The position numbers and the translations under genes are program-made. Positions 1 through 10,183 of a stretch of 64,000 nt of DNA are shown piece by piece. The stretch is from Fistularia commersonii (Eukaryota > Chordata > Actinopteri > Syngnathiformes > Fistulariidae), in the NCBI GenBank assembly GCA_037954325.1, contig JBBMNZ010000019.1, positions 7,454,501 to 7,518,500 on the forward strand. Direction: 5' to 3'. The first letter of the stretch is position 1. Each line of letters begins with the position of its first letter. The notes under the pieces were generated by a model, which searched no databases, was not told where the DNA came from, and worked only from the letters and a program-made list of their open reading frames with translations.

Positions 1-143
1 TGGAAACACTGTTTCAGCATCTCCTTCTTGTCAGTGACATAAGCAGTGATGGGTTGAAAGGGCATACTGAGGTCCAGCCCCCCCTCCTCAATGTCACTGC
101 CAATTCTGTCCAGATCTGGGTCAGTGAGCACATCCTTGGAGTC
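1..143 (-). CDS. caap1: CAAP1 coding exon 2, cut by the window edge
   Basis: Read on the minus strand, this exon follows a CTCAG acceptor (144-148) and stays open to the window edge. It encodes about 47 residues, starting DSKDVLTDPDLDRIGSD and followed by the core IEEGGLDL and the stretch YVTDKKEMLKQCF. The blocks EEGGLDL and SDKKEML-QCF are the start of the conserved domain of caspase activity and apoptosis inhibitor 1 (C9orf82 in human), a nuclear/cytosolic protein reported to restrain the mitochondrial (caspase-10/caspase-9) apoptosis route. The exon begins in phase 0, which fits exon 1 at 1042-1146 exactly. The remaining exons lie to the left of position 1. The orthology call rests on remembered motif similarity and has not been searched. 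Confidence 0.85.
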
Positions 144-1041
144 CTGAGTAAGGAAAATAATAGGTCACATATGAAGCTCTAGCAAAACAATGTTGACCAC
201 ATACTAATACACTTCCCCTTTGGAAGTTAGAGGCAAAATTTAGGATTGAAGATGTATGGGTTACCATTCAGATGATACACAAACTATGAGAAAAATGTTC
301 ACATACATTTTAAAGTAATTCTTAACTTAATTAACTTAACAAGATATTTGAGTGAGGATAAGGATAAGTAAACCTACATTGTAATGTTATGCTTTGGATG
401 AAAACCAAAATACATAAGCCATCAATTAACGTATGTGTCACCAATATTGCATTTAAATAGTTAAACTACTTGGCTTGGTTTACCCAGTGACTGCTAGCTT
501 GTGAAGAACGGTCATAATAATACATTGGATATAAAATTTATGTAGCCCATACTCAGTACTCACATACTCATAGAAAAAAAAAACAGTAGTTTTCAAAATA
601 TTAAATCATGGCCTGAGGTAGAGTAGAACAAAGATTGAGAGGCATGACAATGTTTTCGCATAAAAATATACAATGGCCGCCATACATAGAGAGTTCATAT
701 GTTAAGGTCTATAGTATCTTGAAACTGGACTGACGTCGGGTAGAACAAGCTTTTAATCTGAAGTGCTCTCTTAGTAGTCATAAAGCTACAACGATTGAAA
801 ACTTTCAGTGTAACACGCAACAATTACAGTATCAAATATTACAGTTTCCACGAAACAGGGCTATCAGTAATGTACAAAAATGTCGAAATACCTAAGCAGT
901 ACATAATACCTAACTAACTACGCCTAGCTCCCTGAAGCTCAGGGCTGTAGACAGCAGTTAAAATACGTCTACACGAGATACGATGGTGATACAGCGAAGG
1001 TAAACTTCGGAAACATTTCAAGAGTGGCTTCATTTTCTCAC
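144..1041 (-). other. caap1: CAAP1 intron 1
   Basis: This 898-bp AT-rich intron has a GTGAG donor at 1041-1037 and a CTCAG acceptor at 148-144 on the minus strand. Both neighbouring exons are in phase 0. I see no repeat element, exon or RNA gene in it. The part nearest exon 1 (about 890-1041) is richer in CpG and probably belongs to the promoter-proximal CpG patch. Confidence 0.8.
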
Positions 1042-1146
1042 CTCCAAAACGCTTTCGGTGCTTCTGCGTTTACCGCTGCCACGCCGCTCCTCCGACTGGG
1101 AGCTTTTCCGCTTTTTTTCGACGCTGCTTGACTTCTTTTTCAGCAT
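1042..1146 (-). CDS. caap1: CAAP1 coding exon 1 with start codon
   Basis: The exon runs from ATG at 1146-1144 to a GAG|GTGAG donor and encodes exactly 35 codons. The peptide is very basic and serine-rich, with MLKKKSSS at the start and GKRRSTESVLE at the end. Human CAAP1 also has a Lys/Arg/Ser-rich N-terminus, with RRKRRSTDSS ahead of its conserved domain, although the mammalian N-terminus is much longer because of a Ser/Gly-rich insert. The peptide looks disordered and could act as a nuclear localisation signal (inference). The start has a good context (AAG before ATG). There is no other in-frame ATG in the 35 bases upstream, but no in-frame stop either in that stretch, so a slightly longer N-terminus is not excluded. 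The 105-nt length keeps phase 0 into exon 2. Confidence 0.82.
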
Positions 1147-1181
1147 CTTTGCGTTAAAAGTATCCCCCTGTCGCGTAACAT
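1140..1181 (-). promoter_or_regulatory. Short upstream ORF overlapping the CAAP1 start
   Basis: On the minus strand an ATG at 1181-1179 opens a 13-codon frame that ends in TGA at 1142-1140. This frame is out of phase with CAAP1 and overlaps its start codon (1146-1144). If the transcript begins upstream of 1181, ribosomes that initiate here would end just past the CAAP1 start, which usually lowers translation of the main frame. The transcription start is unknown, so this is only a candidate control element. Confidence 0.35.
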
Positions 1182-1340
1182 GGAATAGGGTCCGGGCTCC
1201 GGAGTCGAACGTCGCGGTGAAAATGCGTCATAGGTGAGCGACCGACGTTGAAAGTATCGCGGTGTCCGCTCGCTGCTGCCACCTGCCGGCAGCTTCAATT
1301 ACCTCCGTGGGAAATAACTCGGTCCGTTTCCCCGAAGACC
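1147..1340 (-). promoter_or_regulatory. caap1: CpG-rich CAAP1 promoter / 5' UTR region
   Basis: The DNA just upstream of the CAAP1 start has dense CpG and GC-rich words, against an AT-rich background on both sides. This is the usual form of a vertebrate housekeeping promoter. A TGACGCA word (CRE/AP-1-like, read on the minus strand near 1223-1229) lies within it. There is no TATA box at a convincing distance. The transcription start cannot be fixed from sequence. Confidence 0.55.
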
Positions 1341-1756
1341 GAACTTCATTTATAAATCAGTCTGACATTTATAAGAAAACACAGTGGCAACCCAGGAGAT
1401 CCGAACACACTGTACCGATGCGACCCACAATATGTCATTTGTATCTTAGTCGTGGTTTGTTCGTTTGTTTGTTTGTTTGTTCGTTTTTTAATTGTTTTCT
1501 TTGGTTGTGGTGGTGGGGTTATTGGTACATTACGGTAGTTTTGACGTATTTAATGAATAACGCATACAAGCGTGTTTTTCAATGGGTTTTATCATTGATC
1601 TCAGTATCAATATATAGCTTTTAGGAATTGTTTATAAAATGCAAGCAATTCTGTAGAACACACAACAACGTGGCGAGTAAAAATAAGCAACAAATATACA
1701 TTGATAAACGCTGTCAGACCAGAGCTCGCGTTTTCAAAATTCCTACCGTACTTTTG
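1341..1756. other. Spacer between two promoter-like patches
   Basis: This stretch is AT-rich, with a GTTT/GTTC simple run around 1455-1485 and nothing else recognisable. A 120-codon open frame starting at 1262 on the plus strand crosses it, but its residues are low-complexity (runs of Phe, Val, Cys, Leu from GTTT repeats) and it shows no family signature. Confidence 0.5.

Positions 1757-1802
<46 letters not shown>
1757..1802 (+). repeat. (A)46 homopolymer
   Basis: An uninterrupted run of 46 A lies between the CAAP1 promoter and the second CpG-rich patch. It could be the tail of an old retroposed copy, but no recognisable element body precedes it on the plus strand. Its exact length is prone to sequencing error. 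Confidence 0.9.
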
Positions 1803-1804
<2 letters not shown>

Positions 1805-1814
1805 CAAAACGTAC

Positions 1815-2014
1815 CAGAATTCTGAGACTTGAAAAGCTGCTCTGAAGCGCCTTCCCCGGTGTCTGCGGCGGGAACATCCTCCTCTTCAAACGGTGGAAAG
1901 ACGTTGATTTTCCGTCAGTTTCCCGTAGTTGGTCCGTCTGTCTGACGGCCTCCAGGTTGAATCCACCGCCGCTTCTCTTGATACCTGGGTTTACCCAGCA
2001 TGCACTGCAGCGCG
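1815..2014 (-). promoter_or_regulatory. Second CpG-rich patch with ZNF143-type motif and candidate first exon
   Basis: This 200-bp patch is CpG-rich compared with its AT-rich flanks. At 1993-2012 it holds a word (CCCAGCATGCACTGCAGCG) that fits the ZNF143/Staf binding consensus found close to many vertebrate transcription starts. On the minus strand an ATG at 1877-1875, preceded by GAGGAGG, opens 21 codons (starting MFPPQTPGK) that reach a CTG|GTACGT splice donor at 1815/1814. An earlier ATG near 2000 opens a separate 28-codon frame that stops. The 21-codon frame ends in phase 0, the same phase as CAAP1 exon 1, so it could be an alternative first exon of CAAP1. It could equally belong to an unrelated gene or a non-coding transcript. 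I do not recognise the peptide. Confidence 0.4.
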
Positions 2015-2254
2015 CTCACCTCTATGAGCGCCTATGTATTTTCTCACAACATGTTTTTTTAGTTGGAAATTTATTTAAAAGCATATGAGATATTATATGG
2101 GAATTTATCTGAAATTACCAAAAACAAATCAATCCAGTTTAATAATTTCAACTAAAACAGAAAGAGAAAATACTATAAACGTATCAAAAGAATTCCCTGA
2201 CCAATGTTAATAATAACAACAATGAAAACAAAAAAAAAACAAACTCCCCATAGG
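2015..2254. other. Unannotated AT-rich spacer
   Basis: AT-rich DNA between the second promoter-like patch and the Penelope-like relic. I see no gene, element or motif that I can defend. Confidence 0.5.
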
Positions 2255-2645
2255 TCATTAGAACAAAAGAAGCCTCTCGGATGAGGGGTGAAACATTTTG
2301 AAGTGACGAAATTCAAGTCCAGTTGCCAAGACAAGAAGATTTCAACAACAATTTACGATGACCTGGATGATTGAGAACCGCCACAGACATGCTGCTGGAC
2401 AATTTGGGATGACCACCCTTTGACTTATGCGGAAGTTAGAAAAGACAGCCAGGAGACTCGCAGACAAGTGTATGGCCCATTACAGGAGAGCCACCGCCTC
2501 AGGACAGGACTCCATGGTCCACCCACACCCGAAGAACAAGGGCCGTTCGTTTGAAGACAGCAATGTCCATATTCTGGCAAGAGAAGACAGATGGTTCAAG
2601 AGAGAAGTCAAAGAGGCTGTCGTCATCAAATAACCTGGATTAATG
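2255..2645 (+). mobile_element. Penelope-like element relic with GIY-YIG-type endonuclease tail
   Basis: The open frame 2427-2633 ends in SFEDSNVHILAREDRWFKREVKEAV. The pattern SFEDSNVHIL-RE-RWF-R-VKEA is the C-terminal part of the GIY-YIG endonuclease domain of fish Penelope-like retroelements. The preceding MAHYRRATASGQDS matches the segment before it. Just upstream, at about 2269-2400, lies the non-coding word pair GAAGCCTCTCGGATGAG and GACCTGGATGATTGAGAACC, which commonly accompanies these elements. The reverse transcriptase part is absent and the frame stops right after the endonuclease tail, so this is a dead fragment. The family call is from memory of motifs. Confidence 0.6.
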
Positions 2646-2935
2646 TGTCACAAGAAATGATCAGTAACAAGAATCTCTTGTGAAATTTTATTTGCATTTT
2701 TGGAAGTAAATGCTACATAGAAAAGCTTTTCCCCTTTCTTTTTTGTGTTTTTCTTTTAACCATGAATTATTCGGACATTACATGAAATTAATTATTTTGC
2801 ATTGATTTGATAAAATAATAACTGAGTGGAGCATCGTCCTCTTATAACTCGCTTTGCAGAATTAAAATTGCAGTTGCAGCCAAGAGGAGTATTGTGTGTA
2901 TAGTATGCAGTTGCAATTTGTCACTCTCACACTCG
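2646..2935. other. Spacer between retroelement relics
   Basis: AT-rich DNA. The word GCAGTTGCA occurs twice, near 2870 and 2910, in an imperfect repeat arrangement. I see no gene. Confidence 0.4.
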
Positions 2936-4575
2936 AGCTACTAAATGTGTCTCCAGGCTTAGCAGAGCAACATCACAGCACCAACTTTTAGCAGCACCCC
3001 CTTCTCCAACAAATTGCATCAGTTTAAGTGCACTTGGAGGATGCCTCTTGGCTACTTCCATCCTTCCGCAGGACCTGGTTGTGCTGCCACCTGCACTGAC
3101 CCTGAGCCAGAGTTGTCTTGCAACTGGACAGGATGTGCTGTAAACTTGGGTTTGGGGTGTTGCAAAGAAGGTAGTTTTCCAATGAGCCGTACCACTGGCT
3201 CAGATTGCTTGGGCTGGGGAGGGGGTCGTAGGTGGCCCAAATGAGGAAACTTACCCTTACTTGAGGCATCTTCCACATGTCAGACCCCTTGATGGTTCTG
3301 TCGATCACTCTTTCCCAGGTTGTCCAACATCCTTGTTGCCGCTGGCTGAGCGCTTAGATCTTGTATAGCTCCTCCTCACTCAATCACCAGCTCTTTCCTC
3401 TTCCTTCTTGTGGCCTTTTCACCAAAACTTGGGGGCTGTTCCCGACTCCCTAATTACATCCTGCCCAGACCTTCTTGGTGCATCAGCCTGCTGATGGCCT
3501 GGTAGACAGCTTCTTCAGCCTTCCATTTGCATCCTGTTTCAACCGGGGCATTGGTGTTTTTTACTAACTGGTCAGTTGAGTCTCTCAGCTCTAACACAAG
3601 TCTTTTCCTGTTTGTAGCCCAGATTGATGGACTCCAGTGGCAGCTGAAGTATACTTTTCCCAAACATGCCTATGTTGGAAAGGCCTGGAGGTAAACCACG
3701 CTGTTTGTGGATGAAACAGTTGGCTTTGGCATTCATCTTCATTACTGTGGATGAGGTGATCTCACACGGCTTCCAGGGCCACATCAGGCGTTGATAGAGG
3801 GTGAATTGATAGCACCAGACCTTGAGTTTCCCTGGCAGGTGGCTCTTATCAATCCTCTCCAGGCAGTCAGTAAGCTGCTGCATGATGGTGGTAGGCATAT
3901 GGGTTTCAAACAGAGTGGCAATATACAGCCTTCCCAAGCTTCGGACAGGTTGCTCAGCCAACAATGGAATCCTTTCTCTGTCTTCTGTGAAGGAGATGAG
4001 GTAATTCCTGGCTCCCTTCCGGATTGAGAGACTGTGAGACTTTGCGGGTTTGATTCTAATTCTGGCCCATTCAAGCAGTTCTTCCAACCTCTTTAGGAGC
4101 CCGGCAGTATAAGGTGCTGTTTGCAGAAGGCTTGTTACATCATCCATGTAACTCCACAAGGCTGGTAGTCGTTGGCCTGACTGTGCCCTTATTTCTCGAC
4201 GCATCTGCGTACCGCCAATCAGAATCACCTCAGAATCAAGGCTGCTGTAAAGGTGATAGGAGAGATTGAGCAGCACATCGCTATGCCTTTCTCAATCTGA
4301 TGCCAGCTAGTGGTTGTTTCCTGTGTGATGTAGCAAACGTGAAAACTGCTGAGGTAGTTAGATACCAGCCTCTGGATACAGGTTGGAATGTGGAAAAACT
4401 GTAGGGCAAAAGTGATAAGCTGTTGGGGGACAGAGCCATAGGTATTTTCTAGATCCAGCCAGACAACATGCAGGTCAGACCATGTAATGGAATTGGGGGT
4501 TAAATCATTACAACACAGAGATGCGTAATGTTTGCAGAACGTCAGTGATAACCAAGCAAGTAAAGGCATTGTAAG
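2936..4575 (-). pseudogene. Degenerate reverse transcriptase of a non-LTR (R2-like/REL-endonuclease) retroelement
   Basis: Several minus-strand frames together give a reverse transcriptase core in the right order. Palm motif A reads VVWLDLENTYGSVPQQL (in the 4225-4569 frame), motif B reads EKGIAMCCSISP, and motif C is YMDD at 4139-4150 in SYMDDVTSLL. The thumb and C-terminal parts follow: LEWARIRIKPAKSHSLSIRKG, AEEAVYQAISRLMHQEGLG, then SFLIWATYDPLPSP and LCNTPNPSLQHILSSC near 3050-3250. The last resembles the CCHC finger before the restriction-like endonuclease of R2-type LINEs, but with its first Cys lost. The body is broken by at least three frameshifts or stops, motif B has Cys where Gly is usual, and the 5' end is missing. 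This is an old, dead copy. The exact clade needs a profile search. Confidence 0.7.
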
Positions 4576-4699
4576 GAGAGGAACACACTACTTTTATGAA
4601 ATGTTTTTAAAAGAGATTCTGTCATGTAGATAAGAAGAAAGGAAAAGTTATACATTTTGACAAATAATAAAGTGTATCATTTGTTGCAAATATTGGCGA

Positions 4700-4700
<1 letters not shown>
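4576..4700. other. Short spacer
   Basis: AT-rich DNA between the retroelement relic and the CA repeat, with no recognised content. Confidence 0.4.
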
Positions 4701-4760
<60 letters not shown>

Positions 4761-4793
4761 TACACACAAACACACACACACAAACACATACAC
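4701..4793 (+). repeat. (CA)n microsatellite
   Basis: A clean CA run of about 58 bp is followed by interrupted CA units to about 4793. The histidine/threonine frame read through it is an artefact of the repeat. Confidence 0.95.
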
Positions 4794-6180
4794 CCGCAAG
4801 AATTTTTTAATTTACTTCACAAACAACCAGCTTTTCCTAGGTTGAAATGATCTCTGACATGCAGCAGAACTAGACTGATAATTTCTGCTGCTCTCTTCTC
4901 CATTACCGCACAGTTAACCCTGTATTTTCCTTTGCTGGACTGAAACATGGATATCAAGGAGGTGATGATACAAGCAAGCCCTAAATCACTCTAATTGCCT
5001 TCCCCGCCTTTGCCTGAAATAAGGCAGGAGTTCTACGGTTGCTGCCTGGGCACCATGGCGACAGTTGTCTCCCCATAATGCAGGTTGTTATCTTCATGCC
5101 TTCAGACAAATTATGCATTATATTGTGAGAGGCACACATCGATCACAATCATGTCACTGTGTTTTCTTTGCAACATCTGCTTCCGTGTGTCTGGATATCG
5201 CCTTGTTAAAAGGGCACTGATAAAGCTGGCGCTGCTGAAGGGGACATACGGTAGTCATGAAAAGGATGATAAAAACAACCACAAAGTGTGAATTTAGAGA
5301 CCTGTGGCCAAACACACTCTCACAAAATTATGTTGTTTTGGGTGACACACAGTTTTGCACATTACCATACTCCAGCATTGAGCTTTATGATTCTCAATTT
5401 GACTTGAACAGAGCAAGCATTTCTGAATCCACATCTAAACTGTCGATGAATGAAAAAATCTGGCAAGGAAAGCATTTGTGTCGCAGTTAGATCTACAGAT
5501 TTTGAACTGCGTTCAAACAAACATTGTTGCAGCATGTATTTGAAATGACAAATTTCATAAAGGGAAGAAAATACTGCAGGAGCCTGTTATGAAAACAAAG
5601 TGCATAGGGTGTATTTTGGTATAAAAACAACCTGGACAAAAATACATTGCATTGTATAAACACACAATGGGAAAATTTGTGTGGTTCAATATATCAGTGA
5701 AACTGAAAATAACACTGTCAACACTGCAGTTTACATTTTTATGTTTAATAGTTATAATGCCATTGGATGCAATTAGGTCCATGTAACACAAAGTCAGTAT
5801 TTCTTATCTGATCTCGTCTACAATGATTATGGGGATTAATTCTTGGCATTTCTGTCAAGTCTGACAAGTTTACCCATATTCAGGCCAAAGAGGACAGATG
5901 ACATGTGAGGAGAGTCAAAAAAGCCATGTTTGCAAACTGGAGAGGCCTTCGCTGGGAGTCTTTGACGCAACCTTTTACCTACATATGACATCTCGCTGGG
6001 ATCTGTCCCAAGAGAGATCAACATACACACATCGTTAGGTCCATCTTCACATTACAAATTACCCGTCTAGGTAACAACACGAACCAGGCCTTGACTTTTC
6101 AGATACTAGTTCACGTTGATCCCCCAAATTCCTACCTTTGTTCTCCAAATGACAGGCACATACGGTAACAACAAGGAAAC
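4794..6180. other. Gene-free intergenic DNA
   Basis: No coding frame here resembles a known family. A palindromic CACCATGGCGAC at 5051-5062 resembles half of an RFX X-box. It is too short to claim. Confidence 0.5.
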
Positions 6181-6440
6181 ACCATCATACCCAACTGTTG
6201 AACAACAACTCACTCATTGTGTCCAGAAGTTTCTCAATCGTCCAGGTCATCTAGATTGTATATCATTGTCAGATCTTGTTGTGGTATCTGGACCTGTGAT
6301 GTGACAATTATTAACTCACTCATCAACATAAAAGAACCCTTTCAACTTAAACCAGAGCTATAGCCAAAGCCAAACAGTTACATACAACAATCTCCCCAGA
6401 GCTTGTTAGAACTGAAAAGGGCTATCTGGACAACTGAGAA
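6181..6440. mobile_element. Possible decayed Penelope-like non-coding fragment
   Basis: The words TTTCTCAATCGTCCAGGTCAT (near 6230) and GAGCTTGTTAGAACTGAAAAG (near 6400), followed by CTGGACAACTGAGAACC, resemble the same non-coding words that flank the Penelope-like pieces at 2.3 kb and 49.2-49.7 kb. Similarity is partial and by eye only. Confidence 0.3.
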
Positions 6441-9400
6441 CCTTCATTGACACATTGAGTGGAGTGGATACTTGGTCCAATATGATTTGCTTTAAAGTTT
6501 TAGACATTTTTGGGAAAGACATGCCATTTTTGTTGCATTGCAGGAGTGAGATTGTTTAAATATTATGACTTTTTTTTTTAATAAATAAGAAATCAATAGC
6601 AGATCGTGCAAAACTTGAATTTCCTTGGCTAAAAGTCGAGCACACTGCTTTTCAATTCGGAATTAAAGGTGCTAAACAACCAGTCACTCTCGTTTTAGGT
6701 TACAACCACATTTTAACAGATCTTCTTCTGTGACATCATGTTCTTCCCTTAAATATCTATTGTTCTCACTTAAGCACCTTTTTTTCAGACACTGCTTGGA
6801 GACTTGTTAGGGTAGAAAACAGGAGAGTGTGTTGTTGCTTTGAGTAATGAAAGCCAAGAATCTCCATTAAAAATCTATCCACTCTCAGGAGGAGAACTCT
6901 GCTACAAAAGAAAAAAGAACCACCTTTGCAAGTGAAAGTGTTCGAATCAAGTGGGCTCCAAAACAGGTGGCAATTATTAATACCACCACTGAAGTGGTCT
7001 CCAGGATCATAAAGCTGTATGTGTGCTTTATGTGCTTTATTTATCCATGGTCATAATGTTTGTTTGTACGACAAGCAGTTCCTTGATGAGATTTGAGTGT
7101 GCGACATGTTCTGCAACGTTGTCAAGTTGTGTAGAATATCATCAGTTTAAAGCTTTGTTTGTTTGTTTGTTTACGGTTTTGTTTTTTGCCATTTCTACAG
7201 TAAAATTATTAATTTGTAATTTTGAAGGCCAAATTTTACCATTACCGTTTCCAAATTTCCATCACAATGCATCTAGAAAACACAGTTGTCAACAGCAAAT
7301 GTGTTCTTAAAGCAAGTTTCTGAATTCAACTTCTGAGCGTCTTCAAATGCGTTTCTATTTGTTTTGCAGCATGTACATGCATAAAGAATATATTGCATGA
7401 AAAGCACCACAAGAAGCTGCAGAATACTGACTACGGAGACGGGAACCAATGGCAAGACAAGGGTGTTTTCTCAAAATATTCTAGTAAATATAAAGATAAA
7501 GGACACCTCCACAGAGACAAAAAATCCAGTAACTAAAGAAGCAGATACTAGCCTTTTGAAATTTACAGCCCTCAGAATATTAATTACATTTTTTTTTCTC
7601 TTTTTTCCCAGAAAGAGGTCAGGCGCTTTTTCTTATCAAAGTTTCGGAAGGGCCCATGGCCTTTTTTTTAGAGGGCAGCTTCAATTAACGACAGGTCTTT
7701 ATTTTCAATTTTCTCAGTTGAATAGAAATATTTTCTCATATTTCAGCGCAGAACCTCTTTAATTCCTTTTTTTCCTGCTCTGCTCCATTGGACTGACTAC
7801 TCGAAAAGGGTATTAGGGAGAGACAAGACTGAGGCGATGCACAGATAGAAGTGTGAAAGAATGTTGTGTTCATTGTCCTTGAGCTAATACAATTAGAGTC
7901 CCTCACATCCTGGTTTCTTTTCCACGTAATCTTTCACATCACAGTACTGTTATGTTAGCATTGTGTTAGATATTTCAAAGTGGTAAAAAATTAGGTCAAA
8001 AGATTATGTTGTGCTGAAATAAAGAATTGCATGGAAAATATTTTTTTTTTGGTGGTTTATGCCCTCATAAGCAATTCTTCATGAGTAAATTTCTGTGTTT
8101 CAATTTCAATGTCAGAAAAAAGGAATATATCAATCTGGTAAGAAATTATCTAAAAATATAATATCAAAAATAAAAAAAAAAGTTTTGTTTTCGCAAATTA
8201 AATAAGGCAAACAGTCAAGAAAAATATGGTTACATTAACATTTCAAGGTGACCGATGACTATGTGACTGTGATGATTCTGTGTATAATATACGTGTCTTA
8301 AATTTGTACGATTCAAATCCTCTTATTAGGGTTTTGGACCTAAAGTTTTTGCCCCTCGAGTTGGGACCAGACCACTGTGCATGCGCATTGCTCTCAGACT
8401 TTTGCACGGACTTCGCACAATTCAGTACGGCAAACATACTGCATTACTTAATCCATGGCTGATTTAAATCTCTTTTTTTTTTCTCTACTGAGAATTGGAG
8501 CACATATACTTGCCATTACCCTCTCCCACACAAAATTGGAGTCTAGAGAAAATCCTTCTTCAGTCTCTGCTGTAACCAAGGAAAATAAGCTGGTGTGCAT
8601 TTCACATGAACCAGTCAAGTGATGTCTGTCAAATTCATTCTGCAGCTGTCACAGCTGAAATTTCACTAGTGGGATAAAACTCTCATCGCTTCTGCCATGT
8701 GCCTTGAACTTCTTTAGTAAACAACAACAACGAAAAAGTGGGTTTCTCCACATTCCGGGTGGAGAGATAACGTGGGAGATATGGGATAAAAACCCTCTGA
8801 CATGTTTCATCTGCACACATTCATGGGGAGCTGCATATGGATAAGCAACATGTGAGGAGAAAAGGAGGTAAGGAGATATTGAGAACTAGCTTCATCTGCA
8901 CAGTGTGGAATAGCAATAAAGTTTGAATCTACTGGGGAGCAGAAACCTCCCAAGAGCTGTCCTCCGTGTACATAGAGTTAGAATGAACAAGCCAAAAGAG
9001 ACAGGCTGTCGGGTTCAGCTGGTTGATACGACAACCAGAAACAGGATGGGATTTGGTCTTCTTCTTGCTTGAGATTCAGTAATTGATGGCTAAGATTAGG
9101 AGGGAAGCTGACAGGCTTAAGGCTCTAGGGGGGCAACCTCAAGCCTTCCAAAATCCTAAAGGCACTGTTCCTGCTCCAGCATATTCAGTCTAGGATGAAC
9201 CCTTGCAGTTCTCATCTCACAGAGTACAGAAATTAGTCTTATGTTATGCCCTTTTCTTGTGATTGTGTGAGAATAACTGAGCACCATCACGGTTTTCACC
9301 AAGTTAGAATTTACCAGGAAGTGTAAAGTCAACATGCTGCAGCAAGAAAACCACATTGGTATCATACTTGATAAACTAACATCAATCCTTCCAGCCATGT

Positions 9401-10058
9401 AAGCACTCAGAAGCATGCTAAGTCCTTCTACCACAAATAGTCTTTTATTTCCAATTTGCACAGAAAACCATAACATTTGTACAGCTGATGATGTTTTCTT
9501 GGAAAATATGTTACAATGCTATCCGCAAATTTAAAAATGTGAATTTCTCTGTTTTCACAATGAAGTATTGTTCAATTTGGGGGAAAAAAGTTAGTATAAA
9601 AAAGCGTAAACAAAAGTGTTTGCCAATAAAATTAAGGCTGGGCTGGACACCACACCTACCAAATGGGCATTTAGCAGTTATTTTCTAACAGAATCTCGAT
9701 GGATCTAGTTCAGACAGAAGAGAGCCTTCCTGCACCAGGACTGAAACAGTGACTCTTAGTCCTCATGACACATTGTTGGATTTCACATGGCAGCGCTGCA
9801 GAGCAACTATTTGTCCTGAGCAGGTGATAGAACTCAAATTATCCTACCAGAAAAGATGAAGCCTTTTATAGCCCTATACATTGGTTTTGACATTGTAGGA
9901 AATGGACGGATTTGTGTGTAAATACACAGCGGTGATCCAAACGGACTGATTAGGCAAATCTTCATCTTATGTTGCTGCTGACCAGAAGACAGCTATTTGA
10001 ATGCTGCAGTCACAGTGTTCCGATCGATGGTTGCTGCCAAATGATTCTGTGCAACTAC
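6441..10058. other. Gene-free intergenic DNA
   Basis: About 3.6 kb with no recognisable gene. It has short simple runs, such as GTTT at about 7155-7172 and T runs near 6570 and 8040. TGCATGCGCA at 8378-8387 resembles an NRF1 half-site but is isolated from any CpG-rich patch. The 106-codon minus frame at 9156-9476 has no family signature. Confidence 0.5.
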
Positions 10059-10059
10059 C

Positions 10060-10183
10060 CATCCATCCATCCATCCATCCATCCATCCATCCATCCATCC
10101 ATCCATCCATCCATCCATCCATCCATCCATCCATCCATCCATCCATCCATCCATCCATCCATCCATCCATCCATCCATCCATC
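10060..10183 (-). repeat. (GATG)n tail of the adjacent LINE, 31 units
   Basis: This is a perfect 4-bp repeat, CATC on plus and GATG on minus. It begins directly after the 3' end of the LINE fragment (minus-strand junction GCAGCAGAAGATGG). Fish Rex3 LINEs are described with tandem GATG tails, so the microsatellite is best read as the expanded LINE tail. The Ile-His-Pro-Ser and Met-Asp-Gly-Trp frames across it are artefacts. Confidence 0.9.

Noticed and set aside
1262..1624. 120-codon plus-strand frame beginning in the CAAP1 promoter region
   Set aside because: Most of its length is low-complexity residues from GTTT-type simple sequence, and there is no family signature.
5051..5062. Palindromic RFX X-box-like word
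   Set aside because: Only a half-site quality match, with no promoter or gene start close by.
9156..9476. 106-codon minus-strand frame
   Set aside because: Mixed hydrophobic residues without a domain. Its length is within chance range.
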